From a virus, in IMG/VR virus record IMGVR_UViG_3300044729_003848, positions 1 through 34,082 of that record: a stretch of DNA of 34,082 nucleotides. One strand, given 5' to 3'. Every line of letters begins with the position of its first letter. The stretch's first letter is position 1. Below, in pieces: positions 7,600-15,773 of the stretch. The notes under the pieces are model-generated. The model was not told the origin of the DNA. It made no database searches and worked only from the letters and a program-made list of their open reading frames with translations. A program made the translations under genes and the position numbers.

Positions 7600-8060
7600 A
7601 TTTGTGTTTTTATTAATTCACTTGATGAGTATATTTTAGGTAAATCTAATATTATTTCAAAAATTTTATGTTCTTTGCACGTATCAGATTCAGCAGTTAC
7701 AAGGTTTCCGAATTTTCTGTCTCCGCTATTAAAAAAAGATATTTTAGAAAACGGAAAAGTTTCTCTTATCTTTTTTAAAGTACGGCATTGAGTTTTATCA
7801 AGGTCTAAAGAAATAGAAGCGAGATCAACGCTTTTCAAGTTAGAGACAATTTTGCGCCTGTGTTCTTCGTCCATGAAGCGCTTGCTCCCTTTAAGGGAAA
7901 CTTGCAGGTCGCTGTTAACTATAGCTATCAAAAAATCGCAGTTAGCTTTTGCGGAATTAATATATTCTAAATGACCAAGATGTAATGGATTAAAATATCC
8001 AGAAACAACGCCAACATGAAAATCAGAAATATTATTATAATTTAATTTCATTATTGTCAT
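7596..8060 (-). CDS. Cytidylyltransferase-like nucleotidyltransferase (RfaE C-domain/TagD type)
   Basis: The 154-residue protein has GYFNPLHLGHLEYINSAK, the HxGH nucleotide-binding motif of the nucleotidyltransferase superfamily. NSDLQVSLKGSKRFMDEEHR, typical of the RfaE/HldE C-terminal domain and glycerol-3-phosphate cytidylyltransferases, follows, with a C-terminal SSSELI in place of the ISST-type motif. It would couple a sugar-1-phosphate or polyol phosphate to a nucleotide. The GHMP kinase immediately upstream resembles heptose kinases, so an activated heptose is a reasonable product. The ATG at 8060 overlaps the kinase gene by 26 nt; an in-frame ATG at 8051 is an alternative start. Confidence 0.75.
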   Translation of the reverse strand: MTIMKLNYNNISDFHVGVVSGYFNPLHLGHLEYINSAKANCDFLIAIVNSDLQVSLKGSKRFMDEEHRRKIVSNLKSVDLASISLDLDKTQCRTLKKIRETFPFSKISFFNSGDRKFGNLVTAESDTCKEHKIFEIILDLPKIYSSSELIKTQI

Positions 8061-9009
8061 TAAACATTATAGATGCACCGTTATAATCAAAATTAAAATC
8101 TAAAATGCTATTTTTAAAAACATTTGTTATTTTTCTTTTTATTTTAGGGTTGCAAATAACTAAAACAAAACCGCATCCGCCAGCGCCAAGTAGTTTCGCT
8201 CCGTAAGCTCCCAATTTAAGACAAGTCGATATAATAGAGTCTACCTGTTGCGTAGATATATTGCTTGATAGTTTGGATTTTTCAAGCCAAGATTCATGCA
8301 TTAACTTACCCATTGATTTAATGTCTTCGGAGATTAAATAGTTATGAGCTTCGTGAGCTAACTTTAAAATTGTAGTTTTGTCTTTATTTTGATGAGATTT
8401 GGCGATTCTATCGCACGTTCTTTGTTCGTTAGTATAGATAAGAACCATAGAGTCAAGAAGGTGATCTCTAAATTCATTTGTTATAGATAACGGTTTAACA
8501 AAAAAATCTCCATCTTTATTTATTTTTATTGTATTTAAACCACCGTAAGCAGCCCAAATTTGATCTTGGATTCCGCCGCTTTCTTTGAGAATATTTCTTT
8601 CTATTTCAATGGCGTCTTTAGCTATTTGTTTTTTAGATGTTTTTTTATTTAAAAAAGTTCTTAGTAAATAACTCATGCCTACGCAGTAAGAAGAAGATCC
8701 GCCAAGTCCAGTTCTAGATGGAATATCGGAAAAAGAAATAAATTCAATTGGCTGTTGAATTCCAAAGTAATTCAATGTTTCTCTTATTAATGGATTTTCT
8801 ATGTCTTTTAAATTTTCGACACGTTCAAATTTAGAATAACTTATGGTGCTGGCTTCTGATAAAATTTTAGGCTTGTTTCTAATAGATAGATAAGCGTATT
8901 TATTAATAGTGCATCCAAATATAAAAGATCCATACTGCTCATAAAAATCAGCATAATCAGTAGATCCGCCGAAAAACGAGACTCTAAATGGAGACTTAAC
9001 TAAAATCAT
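8035..9009 (-). CDS. GHMP sugar kinase, heptose-7-phosphate 1-kinase-like
   Basis: The 324-residue protein has all three GHMP motifs. KSPFRVSFFGGSTDYADF is at the N-terminus, PSRTGLGGSSSYCVG (97-111) is the ATP-binding loop, and GAYGAKLLGAGGCGFVLV is near the C-terminus. ESGGIQDQIWAAYGGLN matches the HddA/FucK-type kinases that phosphorylate D-glycero-D-manno-heptose 7-phosphate or related sugars at C1. It probably works with the nucleotidyltransferase encoded next. No isomerase or phosphatase of the heptose pathway is in the window, so these steps would come from the host or elsewhere in the phage. The start overlaps the stop of the aminotransferase-like gene by 4 nt. Confidence 0.82.
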   Translation of the reverse strand: MILVKSPFRVSFFGGSTDYADFYEQYGSFIFGCTINKYAYLSIRNKPKILSEASTISYSKFERVENLKDIENPLIRETLNYFGIQQPIEFISFSDIPSRTGLGGSSSYCVGMSYLLRTFLNKKTSKKQIAKDAIEIERNILKESGGIQDQIWAAYGGLNTIKINKDGDFFVKPLSITNEFRDHLLDSMVLIYTNEQRTCDRIAKSHQNKDKTTILKLAHEAHNYLISEDIKSMGKLMHESWLEKSKLSSNISTQQVDSIISTCLKLGAYGAKLLGAGGCGFVLVICNPKIKRKITNVFKNSILDFNFDYNGASIMFNDNNEIKL

Positions 9010-10187
9010 GAAGGCAAATCATTAACAATAGAAGTAAGTTCAGTGATGTATTCTTTTGGCAGCTCTGGATAGTTTCCAATATACCAGCCAAAATGGTGAC
9101 AATGATCAGTAACTGGAAAATTCACATAGCTAGTCCCAAAAAGCTTTTTAAGGTATGGTTGACGCAATTGATTGCCTCCGCCAGACAAACCTCGTCTAAA
9201 CTCAATCCCTGCATTGCGCAAAGCAGTTTCTACGTTGATTCTCAAAGCCCAATCAGGCTTCTTAAGGATTAGAGTGAAAGCGTAATTAGAATTACCTCGT
9301 CTATCAAAATCAACATAGAACTTCTCAGGATTTAAATTATTTAAAAAGATATCTAGATTTTCAGCTCGGATCTTGTTGTTTTTGTCTAGACTATGTAATT
9401 GATTCAGAGCTAATACAGCGTTGATTTCTGTTGATCTAAAATTATGAGCAGCCTCTAAAAATATGAAGTCTTTATTTAGATCTGGATATTCATTAAGAAC
9501 TTTCTTTTTTAGATTTTCATCGGTAGTTTCCCTCAGCATTCCATGAGAACGGAAAGCTCTAATTAATTGATATATATCATAATTATCTGTGCAGATCATT
9601 CCCCCTTCTATGGAGGTCATGTGGTGAGCGTAATAAAATGAAAAGTTAGAAATATCGCCAAATGTTCCGACTTTTCGCCCGTTGAATGTAGCTCCATGAG
9701 ATTCGCAAACGTCTTCGATAAGAAGAATGTTCTTTTCCTTACATATCCGGATAAGCTCTTCAGAAAGGCCATTATAGCCAAGAATATGAATCAATAAAAT
9801 TGCTTTGGTCTTAGAAGTAATCTTACGCTTGACGTCTTCAATATCCAAAGCTAAATTATTAAGCTTAATATCGCAGAATACTGGAGTAAAATCATTCTGG
9901 AGAATTGCTGCTATGTCTGATACCCAAGCCATTGGCGGAACGATAACTTCTCCTCCTTCAGGGAACTTATACTTAAGATAAAGCAAAGACAACTCATTAG
10001 CTGCGCTTCCTGAGTTTACCATTATATTATATTTTGTTCCTAACCACTGCCCCCACTTATCCTCGAACTCTCTTACCTTTGAAGCATTAGTGAGAATTGG
10101 CAAAGGATCTTGAGATAAGAAATCAATAATAACATTCGCATCTGATCGAGAAATATTATTATGCATTAATGGCCATTTTACATTCAT
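9006..10187 (-). CDS. ColD-like PLP-dependent 3-dehydratase (DegT/DnrJ/EryC1/StrS family)
   Basis: The 393-residue protein has the fold of sugar aminotransferases: NSGSAANELSLLYLK, VPPMAWVSDIAAILQ, IEDVCESHGATFNGRKVGTF and a C-terminal FRRGLSGGGNQLRQPYLKKL. At the PLP-lysine position it reads SFYYAHHMTSIEGGM, so His188 replaces the lysine. In this family a histidine here marks the deoxygenating enzymes ColD and RfbH, which remove the C3 hydroxyl instead of transferring an amino group. Gmd in the same cluster makes the ColD substrate, GDP-4-keto-6-deoxy-mannose, so ColD-like activity is favoured over RfbH (CDP-sugar, needs an extra reductase). Whether GDP or CDP sugars are used must be tested. 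Confidence 0.82.
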   Translation of the reverse strand: MNVKWPLMHNNISRSDANVIIDFLSQDPLPILTNASKVREFEDKWGQWLGTKYNIMVNSGSAANELSLLYLKYKFPEGGEVIVPPMAWVSDIAAILQNDFTPVFCDIKLNNLALDIEDVKRKITSKTKAILLIHILGYNGLSEELIRICKEKNILLIEDVCESHGATFNGRKVGTFGDISNFSFYYAHHMTSIEGGMICTDNYDIYQLIRAFRSHGMLRETTDENLKKKVLNEYPDLNKDFIFLEAAHNFRSTEINAVLALNQLHSLDKNNKIRAENLDIFLNNLNPEKFYVDFDRRGNSNYAFTLILKKPDWALRINVETALRNAGIEFRRGLSGGGNQLRQPYLKKLFGTSYVNFPVTDHCHHFGWYIGNYPELPKEYITELTSIVNDLPS

Positions 10188-11092
10188 AGTCTTACGTTGG
10201 GATAATTTTTTACGAACCAGTCAACGGATTTAGATATTCCGTCTTCAATAGAAGTAAATTTAAAATTATTGATAGATGCTAGTTTGTCTCCACTCAATTT
10301 TCTAATTTTTTGACCGCTTGGTTTGGATGTATCGAAAATTAATTTATTTTCTATTCCAAATTTCTTGGCAATTAGTTCGGCGGCATATCCAATTTCTGTT
10401 GGCATGTTACTAGAGAATATCAAAGGCTCTTTATCGAAATAGTTTTCTAGAGCCCACTCGGTCAAATTAGCGACATCTTCAGTAAACAAAAAATCTCTTT
10501 GTTGCTTTCCGTCTCCCCACACAATAAAATCATCTCCAGTCCTAGAAGCTTGAAAGGCTCTATGAATCAAAACAGCAATGACGTGCCCGGTATCTGAATT
10601 ATAGTTGTCGTTTATTCCGTAAATATTCGTAGGGATAATAGAATTATATTTTAAACCAAACTTCTCATAACAGATTTTGCTTTGTACATCTAACATTCTT
10701 TTAGCATATCCATATGGATAATGTACTTGAGCAGGCTCTGAATGGTGAATATTTTTTTCGCAATATGGTAACGGAGCAGAGTCAGAAAAAATACAAGAAG
10801 AAAGAAAAGACAATACTCTTTCTACTCCAGCTTCTTTAGCAGCATGGATAATATTAGTGTTGATGGCTACATTGTCATAGTATAAAGAATATTTTTCTTC
10901 AAGATGATATTTCAATCCTCCCACTTTTGCAGCGCAATGAACGATAGCGTCAGGATTAACATCTTTGATTAACTTTCCAGCGTCAAGCGGATTGCGTAAA
11001 TCATAAGATGAAGAAGGAAATCCCACTCCAAAATTTAAATTAGATCCGACAGATCCAGTTTTACCGGTAATAAGAATATTTTTATATTTCAT
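10184..11092 (-). CDS. GDP-fucose synthase / GDP-colitose synthase-like epimerase-reductase
   Basis: This is an extended short-chain dehydrogenase of the Fcl/WcaG/ColC group. It shows ILITGKTGSVGSN (Rossmann motif), HCAAKVGGLKYHLE (matching KVGGI), FLSSCIFSD with the catalytic Ser and Cys, YPYGYAKRMLD with YxxxK, PTNIYGINDNYNSDTGHVI with the conserved His, and VWGDGKQQRDFLFTEDVA. These enzymes epimerise C3/C5 and reduce C4 of a GDP-4-keto sugar. After the ColD-like enzyme the product would be GDP-L-colitose; acting directly on the Gmd product it would be GDP-L-fucose. An upstream ATG at 11104 is in frame, but the ATG at 11092 gives the 4-nt overlap usual in this window, so I chose it. Confidence 0.83.
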   Translation of the reverse strand: MKYKNILITGKTGSVGSNLNFGVGFPSSSYDLRNPLDAGKLIKDVNPDAIVHCAAKVGGLKYHLEEKYSLYYDNVAINTNIIHAAKEAGVERVLSFLSSCIFSDSAPLPYCEKNIHHSEPAQVHYPYGYAKRMLDVQSKICYEKFGLKYNSIIPTNIYGINDNYNSDTGHVIAVLIHRAFQASRTGDDFIVWGDGKQQRDFLFTEDVANLTEWALENYFDKEPLIFSSNMPTEIGYAAELIAKKFGIENKLIFDTSKPSGQKIRKLSGDKLASINNFKFTSIEDGISKSVDWFVKNYPNVRL

Positions 11093-11673
11093 AACTTGTC
11101 GCATTCTAAATTTAAACTCATGAGAACTCCTCCGAAATCAACGCTCTTTCCATTGTCTAGAATAAAATTCTTCTTCATGGTTGGAAAATATGCGCTTGCA
11201 TAAGTGTCGATATAATTGTGAGGCCATGTTGTGCGCCAATCCCATTCTTTTATATTAGAAAATTTTGCATTCAATAACTCTTTAGTAAGAGAATCTTTAG
11301 TATGAATATTTTTGTGAAAATCCCAAGAGTCTCTTTGGGAGCCCATAAACATGCTCTTAACTAAATTTTTATCTCCAGTTAACAATAGCAAGGCTGATAT
11401 TTTAGACGCATCTGGAACAGATATTCTAAGCTTGCCTCCTTTTTTGAGTTTGTTATACCAAACAGTTAAGGCTTTATCAGTTTCAGAATAAGATAAATGC
11501 TCGAACATGTGAACAGATTCGATAAGATCTATAGATTCATTATCGAATGTATTAAGCTCAAATGCATTATCTATTCTGTCTGCATATTGATTGTTTGGAT
11601 CTATGTCTACATTTATATATGTAGGCAAAGGCTTGGTTCTGCAGCCTAAGTTGATTTTTATTTCTTTTTCCAT
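11089..11673 (-). CDS. SAM-dependent methyltransferase
   Basis: The 194-residue protein has a class I methyltransferase core. EIKINLGCRTKPLPTYINVD is motif I with the SAM-binding glycine and acidic ends, followed by IDLIESVHMFEHLSYSE (motif III region, EHL) and WYNKLKKGGKLRISVPD (motif V, LKxGG). This is the Methyltransf_11-like pattern found in many polysaccharide clusters. It lies between the reductase gene and a row of glycosyltransferases, so the substrate is probably a sugar or glycan, but a sugar-nucleotide or lipid target is equally open. The protein is compact, with no extra domain. Confidence 0.75.
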   Translation of the reverse strand: MEKEIKINLGCRTKPLPTYINVDIDPNNQYADRIDNAFELNTFDNESIDLIESVHMFEHLSYSETDKALTVWYNKLKKGGKLRISVPDASKISALLLLTGDKNLVKSMFMGSQRDSWDFHKNIHTKDSLTKELLNAKFSNIKEWDWRTTWPHNYIDTYASAYFPTMKKNFILDNGKSVDFGGVLMSLNLECDKL

Positions 11674-11674
11674 T

Positions 11675-12445
11675 TTACTTAAATCTCAACTCCCAATAAA
11701 CAGATGCTTCTTTCCAGTTATCAAACTTCCAATCTAATGATGGGGGCGTTTCAGAATCCCACATTTTTTTATATTTTGGTAAATCGTTTGTTTCGTAAGC
11801 TATTCTTATTATTTCACCTTCAGATCCAACCCACGGATGCCAATCCGTAGCGGATACTCGCGTGGGGCTAAAATGAAAAGAACCTCCTTCAGATTGAAAT
11901 CTAAAAGCAAGGCTGTGGGTGTTCATATTAATGTGATAAAAAGAGCAGTCTAATCCGCCTAAGTCTTTGAATTCTTCTAGATTATATATAAACAACGGAG
12001 CTATTTTCCAATTTTTGTTTATCCATTTCAATTTTTGATCTGCGTGGTTATAGGCAGTCCAATACCACCTTTCGCTCTCTAAATGCTGGGTTCCTGAAAA
12101 ATTAGGCCCCTCTGAGTACAAAGAAATAATTGCATTTTTTTTGCCTTTTTCTTCCAAGATATCTAAGCATTGTTTTATAGCCCCTTCGACAATTATAGAG
12201 TCGTCTGGAAACCACATTATATATTTACCTATTGCCAGATTTGCTGCAGCCATTAAAGATCTGCTTGGACTTGAAAACTCTCTGATGTATCTAAAATTTA
12301 TTTCTTTCTGAAGCTCAATCGGAGGAAAATTCGGTCCAGAAGCCAGCACTTCAAAAGTGTAATCTCCAACCGATTTTTTTATCATTTCGAAAAGATTAAC
12401 CCATTTATTTGGCGAAATACTGGGTAATATTATTGATATTTTCAT
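11675..12445 (-). CDS. GT-A glycosyltransferase, GT2-like (paralogue 1)
   Basis: The 256-residue protein starts with KISIILPSISPNKW, the first strand of a GT-A fold. It has SSPSRSLMAAANLAIGKYIM and then WFPDDS, where the acidic pair at 81-82 is the metal/donor-binding DxD-like motif. LKWINKNWKIAPLFIYNL and GGLDCSFYHIN form the acceptor half, and the end is WKEASVYWELRFK. That layout is shared with the proteins at 12447-13220 and 14189-15007. No membrane helix is visible, so it would act in the cytoplasm. Donor and acceptor are unknown. It lies one base after its upstream neighbour's stop. Confidence 0.75.
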   Translation of the reverse strand: MKISIILPSISPNKWVNLFEMIKKSVGDYTFEVLASGPNFPPIELQKEINFRYIREFSSPSRSLMAAANLAIGKYIMWFPDDSIIVEGAIKQCLDILEEKGKKNAIISLYSEGPNFSGTQHLESERWYWTAYNHADQKLKWINKNWKIAPLFIYNLEEFKDLGGLDCSFYHINMNTHSLAFRFQSEGGSFHFSPTRVSATDWHPWVGSEGEIIRIAYETNDLPKYKKMWDSETPPSLDWKFDNWKEASVYWELRFK

Positions 12446-12446
12446 T

Positions 12447-13220
12447 TTATGCGAATCTATGTTTCCAAACAGATGGGGCTGATCTCCAATTCATTAAATC
12501 AATTTTAATTTTTGATTTGTCTATTTCTTTAGAATATTTACGATTAAAGACTGGAGCGTCTTCGTATATTTGACTTATTTCAATAGGCATATGATCTGAT
12601 TGATTATGATCACACATGATGATAGGGTGATTACTCATAACCACGTTGGCTCCGTCGCTTTGACATCTTATTGCTAAATCAGCGTGACTATATGGACAAG
12701 CTTGAAAACTGCAATCAAAGCCGCCCATATTTAAAAAATATTCAGAATGCATAAAAACTGTATTATAGATCCACCAGTCTTTATTAACGATTTCAGGATT
12801 AGTTTTGTAAGCGTTTACTAATTTATAATAATCATCATTTTGATATCTAGTGGGAGCAGAATAGTTTTCGCTTTCTGAGTACTTACAAACAACTGCATTT
12901 TTAATAGAGTCTCCAAGACTAATTAATAAATTTAGATTTTCATCTATTGCATTTTTAATAAAAATAGAATCGTCAGAGTAGGTTGGGAAAACATATTTTC
13001 CTTCGATTAGCATAGATGCTATTTGACTAGCTCTAGTTGGGCTACCCCAATCTTTAACTATTTTTATATTTTTATATCCGCGCAATTCTACGGGTAGCTC
13101 GTAAGGCGAGCCTATTATTAATTCAAAATTTCTATTTGTTGAATTTTGTATAGATTCGTAAACTCTAATCCAGTTATCGGTTCTGATAGCTGGCATGACT
13201 ATGGAAATTTCAGGTTTCAT
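12447..13220 (-). CDS. GT-A glycosyltransferase, GT2-like (paralogue 2)
   Basis: This 257-residue protein has the same plan as the protein encoded at 11675-12445. It begins with EISIVMPAIRTDNWIRVYES, then GSPTRASQIASMLIEGKYVF and TYSDDS (acidic pair 83-84), GGFDCSFQACPYSHADLAIR, and a C-terminal WRSAPSVWKHRF. The acidic pair is the likely metal-nucleotide site. SHADLAIRCQSDG corresponds to a similar LAFRFQSEGG stretch in the first paralogue, showing that the similarity spans the whole chain. It probably adds one residue to the same glycan as its neighbours. The separate sequences suggest different donors or acceptors. Confidence 0.72.
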   Translation of the reverse strand: MKPEISIVMPAIRTDNWIRVYESIQNSTNRNFELIIGSPYELPVELRGYKNIKIVKDWGSPTRASQIASMLIEGKYVFPTYSDDSIFIKNAIDENLNLLISLGDSIKNAVVCKYSESENYSAPTRYQNDDYYKLVNAYKTNPEIVNKDWWIYNTVFMHSEYFLNMGGFDCSFQACPYSHADLAIRCQSDGANVVMSNHPIIMCDHNQSDHMPIEISQIYEDAPVFNRKYSKEIDKSKIKIDLMNWRSAPSVWKHRFA

Positions 13221-14192
13221 TTATGTAAAATCACACTGTATTTCATTATAGTTTAGGAGAGACGTTTTTAAAAATAAATTTTCTTTGATAAAATTTTTTA
13301 ATCTTTGGCGGTCGATACATTTGCCTTCTTCAGTGTACTTTTCCTTATTGTGAGGCAAGATATTGTGGCACTCTTCATAACCAAATCCGCTTTCCGAAGC
13401 TTCTGGATCTGATATAATTTTTAAAATTGTGTCTGGAGAGGGCGTCAAAAATGTGTGCTGCCACGCTGGAAATGGATTTATTTCTGGTCTGAAACCAGAA
13501 CTTGGGCCGTCCATTCCGACAAGATGATCAGCTATAACATCTTTAGTCACTACAAACTTTTTATTTACCGCCGCGCACAAGTAAGAAAATACAGACTCGG
13601 TACAGTGAGAGGCAAAAATATCAGGAATTAATTTTCTGTCGAAATTTTCATATATAGAATTATCAAAAATTTGACAATGTAGATTTATTGTTTTGCCGAT
13701 AGGTATTTCTAAATCGCCATTCTGGAACAGCACATCCTGGCCAGACTCGTCTTCATAGTTTTTGCCTTCATTGAACCATAAAAAAGTTCCAGCGTCAGTA
13801 TTGGTTCTAGAGGCTGTCATTGCGTAATCGCCAGAGCAATGAGTGTGGAATAGATTTTTTATAGCATTTTTATCGTGAGAAAAATTAATTCCTGAATCTA
13901 TAAACAAATATCCTTTAAAATTTCCAAACTTTTCCACTGCTTTTTGCACTGTTTTATTGAAAGTAACATTAACAGGAAGTTTTTGATTAGTGAAACTGTA
14001 GGCGATGCGATTTCCAAAAGCTGTTTTTATCTTGGTTTTTATTTCTTCCCTGTGCAGACATCCAGAAATAACAATTTGATGATCATTTTCACTTTGATCC
14101 AATAAAGAATTCAAAGCTCTGATATAATAACCTAAATTTTCATTTTGCCGTATGCCGCAAGTGTTGTAAACTATTAATAATTTTTCTTTCAT
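13221..14192 (-). CDS. GT-A-like glycosyltransferase, divergent
   Basis: The 323-residue protein begins KEKLLIVYNTCGIRQNENLG and has YLFIDSGINFSHDKNAIKNL, a strand-acid-loop element like the donor site of GT-A enzymes. YLCAAVNKKFVVTKDVIADH follows, with DHLVGMDGPSSGFRPEINPF later on. It lacks the WRxxxxVWxxRF tail of the flanking paralogues and is longer, so it is a different subfamily. The assignment rests on the fold-like pattern and the position in the middle of a row of glycosyltransferase genes. It overlaps the upstream gene by 4 nt. A nucleotide-sugar-binding role is likely but its exact chemistry is unclear. Confidence 0.55.
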   Translation of the reverse strand: MKEKLLIVYNTCGIRQNENLGYYIRALNSLLDQSENDHQIVISGCLHREEIKTKIKTAFGNRIAYSFTNQKLPVNVTFNKTVQKAVEKFGNFKGYLFIDSGINFSHDKNAIKNLFHTHCSGDYAMTASRTNTDAGTFLWFNEGKNYEDESGQDVLFQNGDLEIPIGKTINLHCQIFDNSIYENFDRKLIPDIFASHCTESVFSYLCAAVNKKFVVTKDVIADHLVGMDGPSSGFRPEINPFPAWQHTFLTPSPDTILKIISDPEASESGFGYEECHNILPHNKEKYTEEGKCIDRQRLKNFIKENLFLKTSLLNYNEIQCDFT

Positions 14193-15007
14193 TTTTTAGA
14201 TATTTTTAAATTGTTCTTGTCGAATCTTCGCGCCCAAACGCCATCTCTTCCTCTCCAGTCGTAGTAATCTAAATATATTCTGTCAGATACGCAGTTTGCG
14301 TTTTTATATATATTATTGAATCTTATGATGTCTGGTCCGAGCTGGGCTTCTTCTACGGGCTTGTGATCGGTATGTCCGTGAGAGCAGTAAAATGCAGTTT
14401 TAGGAAGGTTATAAACTTGGCCTCCGTTTTCTTGTACTCTAAATGCCAAATCGTGTAAAGCATGATTACTATATTCATAATTACAATCGAACCCTCCTAA
14501 TTCAATAAAATAATCTAAGCTCATGAAAAAATGCATACATAATTTCCAATGTTTTTTAATTCCAGGAAGCCTTAAATCTCCATGAGTCCAAGGAGACCAG
14601 TAGGATTCGTGAAAATGAGAATGATCAGGATTTAGCAACTCTAGAGTTTCGATATCTAAAACTCCTTCGTCATAAATCATATTTATCATGTCTTTTTTAA
14701 CATTTATGTTCTTAGACAAATCTAGCGCTAAATCAATTGCATCTTCCTGAATTAGTCCGTCATCCGTGGTATTATATATAAATTTTGCATCGCATAGTTG
14801 AGACGCCATTTGAAATGCAATTGTTGGGTTCGCGTATGTATGCAGATATTTAATATTATCTCTTTTGAGCAGAGACTCTGGAATCAGGTAGGGGCTGGCT
14901 ATAACAATTTCAAAAGAATTTTTTTTGCAAGCTTTTTCAGCGAATGAGTAAAATTTTTCTAAATTTTCTGGTCTTATAGATGGCAAAACAATAGAAACGT
15001 CTTTCAT
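14189..15007 (-). CDS. GT-A glycosyltransferase, GT2-like (paralogue 3)
   Basis: The 272-residue protein belongs with the proteins at 11675-12445 and 12447-13220. It has DVSIVLPSIRPENLEKFYSF, then ANPTIAFQMASQLCDAKFIY and NTTDDG (acidic pair 82-83), GGFDCNYEYSNHALHDLAFR, and the tail YYDWRGRDGVWARRF. The shared tail with Trp and Arg-Phe is distinctive. Two or more rounds of gene duplication within this cluster are the simplest explanation. It would transfer a sugar in the cytoplasm. The next gene upstream ends 25 nt before this start, one of the few real gaps in the cluster. Confidence 0.72.
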   Translation of the reverse strand: MKDVSIVLPSIRPENLEKFYSFAEKACKKNSFEIVIASPYLIPESLLKRDNIKYLHTYANPTIAFQMASQLCDAKFIYNTTDDGLIQEDAIDLALDLSKNINVKKDMINMIYDEGVLDIETLELLNPDHSHFHESYWSPWTHGDLRLPGIKKHWKLCMHFFMSLDYFIELGGFDCNYEYSNHALHDLAFRVQENGGQVYNLPKTAFYCSHGHTDHKPVEEAQLGPDIIRFNNIYKNANCVSDRIYLDYYDWRGRDGVWARRFDKNNLKISKK

Positions 15008-15032
15008 AATATTTTAAATTTAAACTAATTAA

Positions 15033-15773
15033 TTATTCTACAATGAAATTATATGAAGCATTTGGATTTTCATTTAGTTTCATTATCAATTTTAAAAATG
15101 TGGAACGGTCTTTTGCTTCTTTGTTTTTATTAGAAACATAAGCGAAGTTACTTTGTTGCACTTCAACCCATACATCTTTAGGCCAATCCACTTCTTTTTG
15201 ATTATGATTATCGACGAACATTCCCATCCAGCTATCAGCATAAAAACTATGAAAAGATTCATTAAATATTACTCCATTCATATATTTTTCGATATCTTCT
15301 TTAAAAGCCATCGGAAAGCAAACGATTGAATATGGTTTGCACGGAATATTTTCCGGAACAATTAAAGAGGTTGGATGTATTTTATTTTCTAATGTTTTTG
15401 TTGGCTTATGATAACACCTAGAGCCATATCTGCCAAAAGTGACGCAAGCATTTCCGACTCTTATTTTATTTTTAGAAACTTCTTCTGAAGTGGCTGATTT
15501 GACAAAATCAAGAAAATTACTAGAGAATCTATGATCATCTGTTTGACAAATAACAAAATCACCTGAACAATTTTTATAAGCAATATTAGTTGCTTTAACT
15601 GTTCCTTCTTTTTTGTCTTTTACATATTTAATATCTGGATTTTCAGCCCAGCTTTCATCCGGAGAGACCAACACAATTTCATAATCATGAGAAGGAAGCC
15701 TCTTTATGTCTTCTATGATTTGAAGGCCATATTCTTTTGGCTTTATTGTTGGAAAAAGATATGATATTTTCAT
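15033..15773 (-). CDS. GT-A glycosyltransferase, GT2-like
   Basis: The 246-residue protein has the start of the same fold (KISYLFPTIKPKEYGLQIIE), then GTVKATNIAYKNCSGDFVIC and QTDDHRF with the acidic pair at 79-80. NACVTFGRYGSRCYHKPTK and CKPYSIVCFPMAFKEDIEKY follow. It lacks the Trp/Arg-Phe tail of the three paralogues downstream, so it is a more distant relative. A second acidic cluster (FYADSWMGMFVD) could form part of the acceptor or catalytic side. The gene overlaps the TPP-enzyme beta-like gene by 4 nt. Donor and acceptor sugars are not deducible. Confidence 0.68.
   Translation of the reverse strand: MKISYLFPTIKPKEYGLQIIEDIKRLPSHDYEIVLVSPDESWAENPDIKYVKDKKEGTVKATNIAYKNCSGDFVICQTDDHRFSSNFLDFVKSATSEEVSKNKIRVGNACVTFGRYGSRCYHKPTKTLENKIHPTSLIVPENIPCKPYSIVCFPMAFKEDIEKYMNGVIFNESFHSFYADSWMGMFVDNHNQKEVDWPKDVWVEVQQSNFAYVSNKNKEAKDRSTFLKLIMKLNENPNASYNFIVE

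Noticed and set aside
9006-10187. Perosamine-type sugar aminotransferase
   Set aside because: The catalytic lysine is replaced by His188, which in this family points to a dehydratase rather than an aminotransferase.
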